Part shown: piece after piece, positions 27,330 to 35,142 of the stretch
Layout: each line of letters opens with the position of its first letter
How positions within the stretch are numbered: position 1 is the first letter of the stretch
Assembly (NCBI GenBank): GCA_020426505.1
Contig: JAGQPX010000077.1
Location: 1-55,415, forward strand
DNA length: 55,415 bases
Reading direction: 5' to 3'
Origin: Planctomycetaceae bacterium
GTDB taxonomy: Bacteria; Planctomycetota; Planctomycetia; Planctomycetales; Planctomycetaceae
Notes under the pieces: generated by a model
Databases searched by the model: none
The model's input: only the letters and a program-made list of their open reading frames with translations
What the model was told of the DNA's origin: nothing
Position numbers and translations under genes: made by a program

Positions 27330-27384
27330 CCCGTTGGTCGCGGCTAAACGGCCATCATCAAACGATTTAGCCGCGACCAACGGG
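27330..27384. repeat. 19-bp perfect palindrome, dispersed repeat
   Basis: CCCGTTGGTCGCGGCTAAA at 27330-27348 is perfectly complementary to 27366-27384, with a 17-base loop. A third copy of the same 19 bases lies at 35110-35128. The hairpin lies in the divergent region between the DUF1553 gene and the cytochrome gene at 27543. It is a REP-like element, or a mobile-element remnant; no T-run follows. Confidence 0.9.
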
Positions 27385-27542
27385 AGCGCTCGAAAGGATG
27401 CATTCTAACATGGTCGGAGTATATCTCGCCATTTGACAATGACTCGTCAACGAGATGAAATGGGGAACATGCAGGCACGGTCTGTGTGAAGAATGAGGGT
27501 GCAATGACCCTCATCAGACAATGTGTACGAAAGGGGCAGGTC

Positions 27543-29282
27543 ATGAGCCGAAAGACTTGGTTGGGGTGCGTGATACTGACGATCTGCGCAAGCACGGTGG
27601 GACCAGCGTCGGCCAATGAACTTGCCGATCAGGCCCGCAAGATTCTGGAAGACCGATGTGGTGCGTGTCACGGCAAGGTGAATCCGCAAAGCGACCTGAA
27701 TGTACTGGACCATGCGTACCTGATGGAGCATGGGTATCTGACGGCTGGGAATCTTGATGAATCCGAGCTGTGGTCCCGGGTCTCTACCGGTGAGGCGGAC
27801 ATCGTCATGCCTCCCGGAAAGCCGCTGCCGGCCGAGGAGGTCGCGATCATTCGTCAGTGGATCGATTCCGGGGCAGAGGCTCCTTCTGAGACGGTGCTCC
27901 GCCGTGAGTTTGTTTCCATCACCGACAATTACGCAGCGGTCGCAGCCGACCTGAGAAAGTATCCGGAAGAGGATTACGACCGATTGCGGTACTTCACGAT
28001 CACGCACCTGCACAACAATGCGACGGTCTCCGATCAAGACTTACAGATCTACAAGGCGGCCCTGTCGAAGCTGATCAACAGCCTGAGCTGGGAGCCGGAC
28101 ATCTATTTGCCGGTCGAGGTCGACCCGCATGGAACGGTGCTGCGGATCGATCTGGTGAGCATCGGTTGGGACAAGCATGGCCAATGGCAGCGGATGTTGA
28201 CGGACTACCCCTACGGGATGTCGTATGAGAACGCGACCGAAGATGCACTCAGAAATGACGCGACCTTCGTGTACGAAGCGACCCGCTCCAAGATCCCGAT
28301 GGTCCGGGCGGACTGGTTCGTTGCGAAGGCGGGCATCCCGCCCATGTATCACGACCTGCTGCAACTTCCGGACGGTCCCAATACGGCAATCGAGATCGAG
28401 AAGATGTTGAATGTGGATGTCATTCGCGACTTCGAGATGAATCGCCTGGCCCGTGCCGGTTTCATTAAGAGCAACGTCTCGCAACACAATCGACTGGTCG
28501 ACCGTCACCCGGCTGCGTACGGGGCGTACTGGAAGAGCTACGACTTCGGGAGTAGTGCCGGGAGCCAGTCGTTGACGCTGAATCCGTTAGGACCGAAATA
28601 CAAAAACAACCCACACGAACGTGTCGCCTTCGAGCATGACGGGGGCGAGTTGATCTTCAACCTGCCGAACGGTCTGCAGGGATACTTGTTGATCGACGGC
28701 AAGGGAGCCCGCATCGATCGCGGTCCGATCAATGTGGTCTTCGATAGCAAGCAGCCGCTCGGCAACAACGAAGTGATTAACGGCATCTCCTGCATGGTCT
28801 GCCATACGCATGGAATGCAGCCGTTCCAGGACGACATCCGCAGTGGACACGGAGTCAGGGGGGCAGACGCTCTCAAGGTCGAACGACTGTTTCTGCCTCA
28901 GGACGAGTTCGACAAGTTGGTGGACAAGGACCGCCAGCGTTTCCTCACCAGCCTGGATGAGGCGATCGGACCGTTCCTGCGTGGCGAGGGAGACACGACG
29001 CCGATTACGGAGCTTCGTGAACCAGTGGGAGTGATCGCCCGACAGTACACAGAGAATATGGCCTTCGAGGACGTGGCCGCAGAGTTGCAGTTCGAAGATC
29101 ATGGCAACTTGCGATTCATGTTTGGCACGCCGGCCTATCGGCAGTTCGGTCTCGGTGTGCTTGTGGATGACAAGGTGATCAGTCGGGATCTGTGGGAAAG
29201 ACTCACGCCGTTCTCCACGTATCACGAAGTGGCACAGATGCTGGGATTCGGGATTCCCGAGCGAGTCTTTTCCTCGGACTGA
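27543..29282 (+). CDS. Exported c-type cytochrome protein with two haem sites
   Basis: A 579-residue exported protein. The start is placed at the ATG at 27543, whose product begins with a signal peptide (MSRKTWLGCVILTICA) and follows AAAGGGG; an earlier ATG at 27486 adds an unlikely extension. The N-terminal planctomycete cytochrome C domain has CGACH at 39-43 and ends with IRQWIDSGAEAP. A long middle region (residues about 100-400) is not recognised. A second haem motif, CMVCH, starts at 417 with the unusual histidine-rich continuation CHTHGM. It is the first of three same-strand genes reaching to 30961. The role is unknown. Confidence 0.8.
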   Translation: MSRKTWLGCVILTICASTVGPASANELADQARKILEDRCGACHGKVNPQSDLNVLDHAYLMEHGYLTAGNLDESELWSRVSTGEADIVMPPGKPLPAEEVAIIRQWIDSGAEAPSETVLRREFVSITDNYAAVAADLRKYPEEDYDRLRYFTITHLHNNATVSDQDLQIYKAALSKLINSLSWEPDIYLPVEVDPHGTVLRIDLVSIGWDKHGQWQRMLTDYPYGMSYENATEDALRNDATFVYEATRSKIPMVRADWFVAKAGIPPMYHDLLQLPDGPNTAIEIEKMLNVDVIRDFEMNRLARAGFIKSNVSQHNRLVDRHPAAYGAYWKSYDFGSSAGSQSLTLNPLGPKYKNNPHERVAFEHDGGELIFNLPNGLQGYLLIDGKGARIDRGPINVVFDSKQPLGNNEVINGISCMVCHTHGMQPFQDDIRSGHGVRGADALKVERLFLPQDEFDKLVDKDRQRFLTSLDEAIGPFLRGEGDTTPITELREPVGVIARQYTENMAFEDVAAELQFEDHGNLRFMFGTPAYRQFGLGVLVDDKVISRDLWERLTPFSTYHEVAQMLGFGIPERVFSSD

Positions 29283-29385
29283 TCTCCAGCGACGGAGATT
29301 GACGAGGGATCAGACGAGGGAGAATTGGCAAGACGAAAATCAAACTTCGAGAACATTGACCATCAACGATGGGGAGTCGGGTCAC

Positions 29386-30441
29386 ATGAAACGATACATC
29401 ACATTCACCAGTGTTGCCTTTGTTACTCTGCTTGCGTCTATGACGGCCAAGGCGGACGAGACGACGGCCTTCAATCGATTTGATGCCGCCAGAAAAGTGG
29501 CGCAAATCGTGATGCAGATCGCGCCAAACGAGAGAAGCTTCTTCGTCCGTGAGTTTCGAGCACCGTCGAGCAATAACGTCGGCCTCTCGAAGCTGATCGG
29601 AGAGCAACTGACGAAAGAGAATTTGACCGTAGGTCCGGGCGGTTCAACTGAGGTCGAAGGGAGGCTCCATCGCCTGCCGCGAGACCTCAGCAAGCCGCTG
29701 ACCGGGTTCTCCATTCAAGGGGCAGTGTTCCTCTCGAACGGCAATGAACGTCGCTTCACGGTGAATGTCAATAACCGGGACGACGGGCACTCGGCTGTCA
29801 CGGACACGGGCGAGACGAGTCCGTCTCCTGATACGACTCCCGGTGGAATCGCGGTGAGTGATCCGACGATCGTCGGGACCGAACTCCGTCCAAGCCCCAG
29901 CAGCCCCTACGGCGTGGAGATCCTCGTGGAATCCGCTTCCGGTCAACTTCAACCATTGACACCCTTCAAGGACGGCAATCTGATCAAGGTGAGTCTGAAG
30001 CAAGGTGACATTTACGCCGTGCGTGTTCACAATCGCTCAAGCTTCGAGGCGGCGGCTGACGTGTTGATTGACGGACTCGGCCGCTTCTCATTGGCTGATG
30101 ATGTCGACCAGCGTGACAACCGGGACATCATCCTGCCGGGATCGCAACGCACCGTTCCGGGATATTACCGCACCACCGAACTCGTCGATTCCTTCCAGAT
30201 CGGCGAATACTCCAAAAGTGTCGCTGCCCAGGTGCTGCCCAATCCGACGGATGTCGGGACTGTCACCGTGACGTTCGCTGCGGCATGGAAGATCGGGGAG
30301 AATCCTCCACCAAATGAACCTCCGGTTGCCAAGAGCCTTCCCCCCGTTGGGACCGTCGCCGGCCCACCCCGAAAAGATCCAACCGTCAAAGTCGAACGTA
30401 ACATCGGCGGAATTCGGGCCGTGGTGAAGCTAAGATACTAA
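29386..30441 (+). CDS. Exported protein of unknown function
   Basis: A 351-residue protein starting at the ATG at 29386 with a signal peptide (MKRYITFTSVAFVTLLASM). Residues about 25-100 have an alternating pattern that ends STEVEGRLHRL, as in secreted proteins that form a small alpha/beta domain. Residues about 190-300 include YGVEILVES, the strand IYAVRVHNRSSFEAAADVLI and the turn DGLGRF, which also occurs in other planctomycete proteins found near caspases. The C-terminus is Pro-rich (NEPPVAKSLPPVGTV) and then basic. No catalytic motif is visible. It lies 103 bases downstream of the cytochrome gene and upstream of the Cys-rich gene. Confidence 0.75.
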   Translation: MKRYITFTSVAFVTLLASMTAKADETTAFNRFDAARKVAQIVMQIAPNERSFFVREFRAPSSNNVGLSKLIGEQLTKENLTVGPGGSTEVEGRLHRLPRDLSKPLTGFSIQGAVFLSNGNERRFTVNVNNRDDGHSAVTDTGETSPSPDTTPGGIAVSDPTIVGTELRPSPSSPYGVEILVESASGQLQPLTPFKDGNLIKVSLKQGDIYAVRVHNRSSFEAAADVLIDGLGRFSLADDVDQRDNRDIILPGSQRTVPGYYRTTELVDSFQIGEYSKSVAAQVLPNPTDVGTVTVTFAAAWKIGENPPPNEPPVAKSLPPVGTVAGPPRKDPTVKVERNIGGIRAVVKLRY

Positions 30442-30492
30442 TCATCTTGACTCCCGTCCTGTATGCAAATAGATTCGATGACTTGTGAAAAC

Positions 30493-30550
30493 CACCCGGG
30501 TTCCATTTGTTCGTCACCTCGATGAAGGTGTCGCCGGGTGCGTTCTCGAC
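30493..30550 (+). promoter_or_regulatory. Nested hairpin in the leader of the Cys-rich gene
   Basis: The outer pair is CACCCGG (30493-30499) with CCGGGTG (30544-30550). Inside it, CACCT (30525-30529) pairs with AGGTG (30536-30540). The structure ends 33 bases before the ATG of the Cys-rich gene and contains no T-run, so it could be a translation-controlling leader rather than a terminator. Confidence 0.4.
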
Positions 30551-30583
30551 ATCGAGTTTTGTGAGCCATATGAGGAATCAGAG

Positions 30584-30961
30584 ATGAAACGAGCAATTGC
30601 GTTATCTGTTTGTGCGGCACTGGTTGCGGTCTTTGCGGTGGGCGAAACTGCTGAAGCCGGTCGTCATTGCGGACGCCGTGTGCGTTGCCGCGCTCACCGA
30701 GTGCATCACCATCACCACTGCTGTGCTCCGTCATGTTGCGCCCCGACGACTTCATGCTGCGACACATGCGGTTCGACCTGCTGCGATAGTGGTTGCAGTT
30801 CATGTGACAGTGGTTGCAGCTCATGCGGCGGCGGCGAGCTCGTTCCGGCTGCACCGGCTGATGGTGGCCAGGCTGTTCCCGCCCCCGCTCCAGTTGCTCC
30901 AGGCGATGCTGCACCGCCCGAACCGAACCCGAATAACAATAACTTCCGAAGCGCTGAGTGA
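30584..30961 (+). CDS. Small secreted cysteine-rich protein
   Basis: A 125-residue exported protein. The ATG at 30584 follows an AGGA site and starts a signal peptide (MKRAIALSVCAALVAVFAVG). After it comes a basic histidine-rich patch (HRVHHHHHCC), then repeated cysteine pairs (CCAPSCCAP, SCCDTCG) and the tandem units CDSGCSS at 95-ish spacing. The C-terminal third is Pro/Ala rich and ends acidic (PNPNNNNFRSAE). The pattern suggests a metal-binding or disulfide-crosslinked envelope protein. A strong terminator follows after 40 bases. The family is not named here. Confidence 0.8.
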   Translation: MKRAIALSVCAALVAVFAVGETAEAGRHCGRRVRCRAHRVHHHHHCCAPSCCAPTTSCCDTCGSTCCDSGCSSCDSGCSSCGGGELVPAAPADGGQAVPAPAPVAPGDAAPPEPNPNNNNFRSAE

Positions 30962-31000
30962 GCTGTTGCCGAACCTGGTTCCGGCATCAACGAGATTTCA

Positions 31001-31034
31001 ACACCCGTCCCCAACAGTGGGGGCGGGTGTTTTT
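31001..31034 (+). terminator. Intrinsic terminator after the Cys-rich gene
   Basis: ACACCCG plus CCCC (31001-31012, one mismatch) pairs with GGGG plus CGGGTGT (31019-31030) across a six-base loop, followed by TTTTT at 31030-31034. The long GC stem and T-run are classical for a Rho-independent terminator on the plus strand. Confidence 0.85.
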
Positions 31035-31061
31035 GACTATTGGGCCGCCCACATCTGAAAT
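31033..31061 (+). promoter_or_regulatory. Possible promoter for the caspase gene
   Basis: TTGACT at 31033-31038 and TGAAAT at 31056-31061 are separated by 17 bases, directly after the terminator. They match the consensus at five and four positions. Transcription would begin near 31068, leaving a leader of about 175 bases before the caspase ATG. Confidence 0.45.
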
Positions 31062-31243
31062 CCTTTATCACGGGAGTTGCTCCAGAATCACGGGAAGATT
31101 CAAGTCTGAGCTGCGTTCTCCCCGTGATGCCTCCCCCCGGTCCGCCTTGGACCAGAGATTGATTTCCAAATCTGCAAAGGGCATGATGCATCAGGCAGAG
31201 GGAAGTCGATCTCGGCAGACTGATGGACACTGGGGAAACCGCC

Positions 31244-34200
31244 ATGAATGTGACTGACTTTGCTGCAAGAACGCTGCTGGCGATGGCCGTGACCATCCTT
31301 ACGGGCATCTCTGCGCCTGCACAGGATGGCCAACCAACCCTGGTGCTCAACTCAATCGGACACACCGCATACATCCGTGATGTGCTGTTCGCTGACGATC
31401 AAACGGTCATCTCCACCAGCTACGACGGCACCGTTCGCGAGTGGGATGTCACGCAAGGTCGCCTCGCTCACATCTATCGTGGTGAACTTGGCGACCAGAA
31501 TTTCGGAGAGGTTCACGGCGCTGCTCTTACTCCGGATGGCCGCTTCCTGCTGACGGGCGGCTGGTTCCATCCCGATGAGAACGGTACGCACCCCATTCGC
31601 ATCTACGATCGCACCACGAAACAACTCGTGCATGTGGTGCAGGGACACCGGGGTCCGGTTCGTGCACTGGCTGTCAGTCCGGACGGTCGCTTTGTCGCAA
31701 CCGGCGACTATCACGGTCTCGTCTACCTGTGGAGCCTACAGCCAGACGGCAGCCTCTCGCAGATTAATGGTTTCCAGGGTCACAACGAACGTGTGACCCG
31801 CATCGCTTTCGCCCAGGTCGGCCCGCCCCGACTGGTCTCGATCGGCTATGACAAACTGATTCGGTTCTGGAGCTACGACGGGGGCCAGTTCCAGTTTCTG
31901 AGCACGGGCGAATTGCCCGGCATGGACAACGTCTGGTGGGTCGCCCCACATCCATCGAAGCCGTTGTTCGCAATCGGTGGCAACATGAACCCCGGCTCGA
32001 TCAAGCCAACCGTCGTTGCACCCGGTACGACGGGTGGATCCGTTCCTTCTCCATCATTGGGGCGCGTCGGGTTCTTTACAGCAGACGGGCAGCAACTCAC
32101 TGATACTATCGATCTCCATGAAGGTGTCGGAACGATCGCCTTTTCAGGAGACGGACTCCGACTGGCCATCGGCACCGGTTACCCTGCTAGCACGTCTTCA
32201 GCGTACATTTACTCGTGGCCAAGTATGCAGAGGCTGCAACACTACCGCAAACACGAACGAACAATCGTGGCGATCGCGGTCAGCCCTGATGGACGACGTG
32301 TCGCCTCGATCGATGCGGGAAACCAACAAGTCCACGTTTGGGATGCCAACTCCGCTCAGCCGTTGACCATTTTGGGGAGCCTGGCAAAGTCCATCTGGAG
32401 TACGGCTTTCAGCGCGGATGGCAAGAAGCTGCTCTGGGGTTCGCACCTCCATCGACCAAACGAAGGTGTTCCCGATCATGAGTTGAACACACGCGGCAAG
32501 CTGGAATGGTCGTTCGATCTGGAGACCCTGACGCTGCGTTCTGCCGCACCGGCCGTCGGCGACCAGGAAGCCTTCAATCCCAACAACATCAACTTTGGCG
32601 CACAACCGACCCCTTCGACAGAAATTGAATCGACCGAACATGATCCGTTTGAGGGACAACGCGGCATGCTTCAACACGGAGGACGACAACTCACGATTAC
32701 CCGTGATGCTCAGGGGCGCGAAACCGTCACCGCCTTGCCGGGTGGTCGACCTTTCACGACCGGTCGTGAGCGGGACAAGATCAATGGGATGACGTTCCTG
32801 CCGTCTGAGGATGGTCGCGGGGGGCTGCCGATCTTCGTCGTCGGCAGTCATACCTGTCAGATTTACGATGGTCTCACCGGACAACCCGGTATTGAGTTTC
32901 GAGGTCACCGCGATCAGGTGAACGCTGTCGCTCCTTCACCCTCGCATCCGTATGCACTCACCGGCGGTGCTGACAAGACGCTCCGCCTGTGGAACGTCCG
33001 GACTGGCGAACACCTGCTCAGCCTGTTCGTCGAGGGAGATGACTGGGTCACATGGGCGCCGACGGGGCACTACGCCTCCAGTCCGCGAGGAGAACGGCTG
33101 ATCGGCTGGCAGATTAACAAGGGACCGAATCAGCTGCCCGACTTCTTCGATGGCACGCAATTCCATGAGACGCTTTACCGTCCGGACGTGATCCGCGCGA
33201 TTCTCGGTCAGGGGAATGTGACGGCCGCGATCACGGCTGGCGGTGGTCAGCAAGTCACCGTCCAGAAGGTCCTGCCGCCGGTCGTCGAACTGCTCTCACC
33301 GACCGACCTGAACGTGCGACCGGCTGATGGAAAGCTGCAAATCAGCGTGCAGGCCCAGTCGCGGCAGGAGGACAATCCGCTCGTCAGTCTCACACTCTAC
33401 ATGAACGGACGTCCGTTCGAAGGACGCAACAGCCGACGTCGCATCACCACCACCGGCACCGATCCTGTCACTGAGACTTGGGACATCGACGTCCCGCCCG
33501 GCGAGAATGCCTTCACGGTCCGAGCTGCAACCAACAGCAGTCACACTGACTCGCCAGTGGTCAACGTCGTCTATCAGGTCGACGTGCAGACCGATCGCAA
33601 GCTGTTCGTACTCAGCATCGGCATTACCGAATACGCCGACGCCACCATCGACCGGTTGTACTACGCGCACAGTGACGCCGAGCAACTCAGCTCGACGCTG
33701 GCGGAGTACGGACGCCCTGTGTTCCGTGAAGTCGTGACCCGCCCGCTCACCAATGCGCAGGCCAACAAGTCAGCCATCCTCGACGGCCTCAAGTGGCTGC
33801 GCGACGAGATGACGGACAACGACATCGGCGTCGTGCTCTACTCCGGGCACGGAGCGGTCGATGACAGTTTCGGCGGGTTCTTCTTCCTGCCGTCCGATGT
33901 CGACGATGAAAAGATCGCAGACCGGGGCATCTCAGCAGACCTGTTCAAGCGGGCACTGGCGGAGATCCCCGGACGTCTGGTCGTGATGCTTGATGCCTGC
34001 CATGCCGGGGCCGTCAGCGCCGGGGGGATCATGCCGTCACAGGAGCTGAACGAAGACATGATCCACTCGCTCACCAACGAGCAACCGGGCATCGACGTCA
34101 TCTGCTCGACGGATGGCCAGTCCGTCTCCGAAGAGTCGCACGAACTCGCTCACGGCTACTTCTCGCACGTGGTGCTGGAGGGACTCAAAGGTCAGGCGAA

Positions 34201-34357
34201 CGACCGCCGTTTCGACACGATCGTCACGAATCTCGAACTCGAGTCCTACATCAACAACAGCCTGACACAACTCACGGGCGGCCGTCAGGTCCCGCAGTCC
34301 GGCAGTTCCAACGTCAGCAAAGCGATCCCGCTGACACAGGACCGCAAGGAAGAGTAG
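31244..34357 (+). CDS. Exported WD40-repeat caspase-like peptidase
   Basis: A 1037-residue protein starting at the ATG at 31244, with a GGGGAAA site upstream; an ATG at 31223 would add seven residues. Residues 1-28 look like a signal peptide (NVTDFAARTLLAMAVTILTG). WD40-type repeats cover about residues 32-390 and a further one at 545-591 (FRGHRDQVNAVAPSPSHP, DKTLRLWNVRTGEHL). A beta-rich linker follows. A caspase domain (peptidase C14-like) runs from about 784 (KLFVLSIGITEYAD) to 1020: catalytic histidine H869 in YSGHGAVDDSFGG and cysteine C919 in MLDACHAGAVSAGG. Bacterial orthocaspases usually cleave after Arg or Lys. The substrate is unknown, and the signal implies action outside the cytoplasm. 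Confidence 0.88.
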   Translation: MNVTDFAARTLLAMAVTILTGISAPAQDGQPTLVLNSIGHTAYIRDVLFADDQTVISTSYDGTVREWDVTQGRLAHIYRGELGDQNFGEVHGAALTPDGRFLLTGGWFHPDENGTHPIRIYDRTTKQLVHVVQGHRGPVRALAVSPDGRFVATGDYHGLVYLWSLQPDGSLSQINGFQGHNERVTRIAFAQVGPPRLVSIGYDKLIRFWSYDGGQFQFLSTGELPGMDNVWWVAPHPSKPLFAIGGNMNPGSIKPTVVAPGTTGGSVPSPSLGRVGFFTADGQQLTDTIDLHEGVGTIAFSGDGLRLAIGTGYPASTSSAYIYSWPSMQRLQHYRKHERTIVAIAVSPDGRRVASIDAGNQQVHVWDANSAQPLTILGSLAKSIWSTAFSADGKKLLWGSHLHRPNEGVPDHELNTRGKLEWSFDLETLTLRSAAPAVGDQEAFNPNNINFGAQPTPSTEIESTEHDPFEGQRGMLQHGGRQLTITRDAQGRETVTALPGGRPFTTGRERDKINGMTFLPSEDGRGGLPIFVVGSHTCQIYDGLTGQPGIEFRGHRDQVNAVAPSPSHPYALTGGADKTLRLWNVRTGEHLLSLFVEGDDWVTWAPTGHYASSPRGERLIGWQINKGPNQLPDFFDGTQFHETLYRPDVIRAILGQGNVTAAITAGGGQQVTVQKVLPPVVELLSPTDLNVRPADGKLQISVQAQSRQEDNPLVSLTLYMNGRPFEGRNSRRRITTTGTDPVTETWDIDVPPGENAFTVRAATNSSHTDSPVVNVVYQVDVQTDRKLFVLSIGITEYADATIDRLYYAHSDAEQLSSTLAEYGRPVFREVVTRPLTNAQANKSAILDGLKWLRDEMTDNDIGVVLYSGHGAVDDSFGGFFFLPSDVDDEKIADRGISADLFKRALAEIPGRLVVMLDACHAGAVSAGGIMPSQELNEDMIHSLTNEQPGIDVICSTDGQSVSEESHELAHGYFSHVVLEGLKGQANDRRFDTIVTNLELESYINNSLTQLTGGRQVPQSGSSNVSKAIPLTQDRKEE

Positions 34358-34362
34358 GGCAA

Positions 34363-34524
34363 TCAGTCCAGCGTGACCAGCGGGCTGAGTTTGCGGACTT
34401 TTTCCTGGATGTCTGTCTTTTCGCTCTCGGTTTTGGCCTCTGCGTAGGCTTTGCGGAGCTTGGTCAGTTTGGCTCGCCGGCTACGGCGGCGGGCAATCTC
34501 TCGTGAACGTTCAACTCGCCCCAT
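34363..34524 (-). CDS. DUF6800-like small basic protein
   Basis: A 53-residue basic protein from the ATG at 34524; a longer start at 34563 is not supported. The sequence reads MGRVERSREIARRRSRRAKL, then LRKAYAEAKTESEKTDIQ, and ends with VRKLSPLVTLD. I recognise the pattern from a small planctomycete family (DUF6800 from memory, to be checked). The strongly basic first half would suit nucleic acid binding. The stop codons of this gene and the caspase are only five bases apart in convergent orientation. Confidence 0.7.
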   Translation of the reverse strand: MGRVERSREIARRRSRRAKLTKLRKAYAEAKTESEKTDIQEKVRKLSPLVTLD

Positions 34525-34607
34525 GGGGGATGTTTCCTCTGTCTGATCGATGAAAATGGCCATTAAGAATCCCCATTTCTATCCGCACGGCAGAAAGGCG
34601 TCAACTC

Positions 34608-35015
34608 TCATCCGTACGCACGAATCAGCAGGCTCACGCTGTAGATCACCACAATCGTTGTCACTAAGGTGCCAAAGTTCAGGACGAACTTCGCGGTTCG
34701 TGGCTGATGATGCGCAATTCGTTGGGTGATCAGGCAGATCGCGGCCACCATCCCCAGCTTGAAGCCCAGCAGTCCCTTCAGTGGCCCCCAGTGATTGATG
34801 AAGTAGGCGGCGATAGGGTTGCTCTCGATCAACCGCAGCTGGAGCGGACTGCCAAGCTCGTTGCTTTTGTACAGGATAATGAACGTCATGAAGTAATCGA
34901 GCACGTTGACCAACACGAACCACAGCGTCTCGTTCGGCAGCATGACGGGCTGGAACAGCTGCTGGGGTGGCCTGGCGGCTGGTTTGCGTTTCGGCTTGCG
35001 ACGGCGTTTGGACAT
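34608..35015 (-). CDS. DUF5658-like membrane protein
   Basis: A 135-residue protein with a basic cytoplasmic N-terminus (KRRRKPKRKPAARPP) and about four membrane segments starting with LWFVLVNVLDYFMTFIILY. The motif IESNPIAAYFI after the first segment, followed by GLLGFKLGMVAAICLI and a final VTTIVVIYSVSLLIRAY, matches small membrane proteins of the DUF5658 type. The function is unknown. The start at 35015 is ATG. Family assignment is from memory and of moderate certainty. Confidence 0.7.
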   Translation of the reverse strand: MSKRRRKPKRKPAARPPQQLFQPVMLPNETLWFVLVNVLDYFMTFIILYKSNELGSPLQLRLIESNPIAAYFINHWGPLKGLLGFKLGMVAAICLITQRIAHHQPRTAKFVLNFGTLVTTIVVIYSVSLLIRAYG

Positions 35016-35104
35016 CGGGGTGAATCGGTGGTCAGTTGAGGTTTGACGGCTGTCCCATCATCATGGCAGGACTTCATCAAACTTGCACCACCATCACGCG
35101 GCCC

Positions 35105-35128
35105 GCGCTCCCGTTGGTCGCGGCTAAA
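35105..35128. repeat. Third copy of the 19-bp repeat
   Basis: Bases 35110-35128 are identical to one arm of the palindrome at 27330-27384. Including the preceding GCGCT, 24 bases match the right arm of that palindrome read on the other strand. Only one arm is present here, 14 bases before the VCBS-sialidase ATG, so it overlaps the probable leader of that gene. Confidence 0.9.
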
Positions 35129-35142
35129 CATTTGAGGGACCG

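Noticed and set aside
30712..31374. Open frame of 220 codons on the minus strand
   Set aside because: It is antisense to the Cys-rich gene and crosses the terminator and the caspase start, and it has no recognisable domain.
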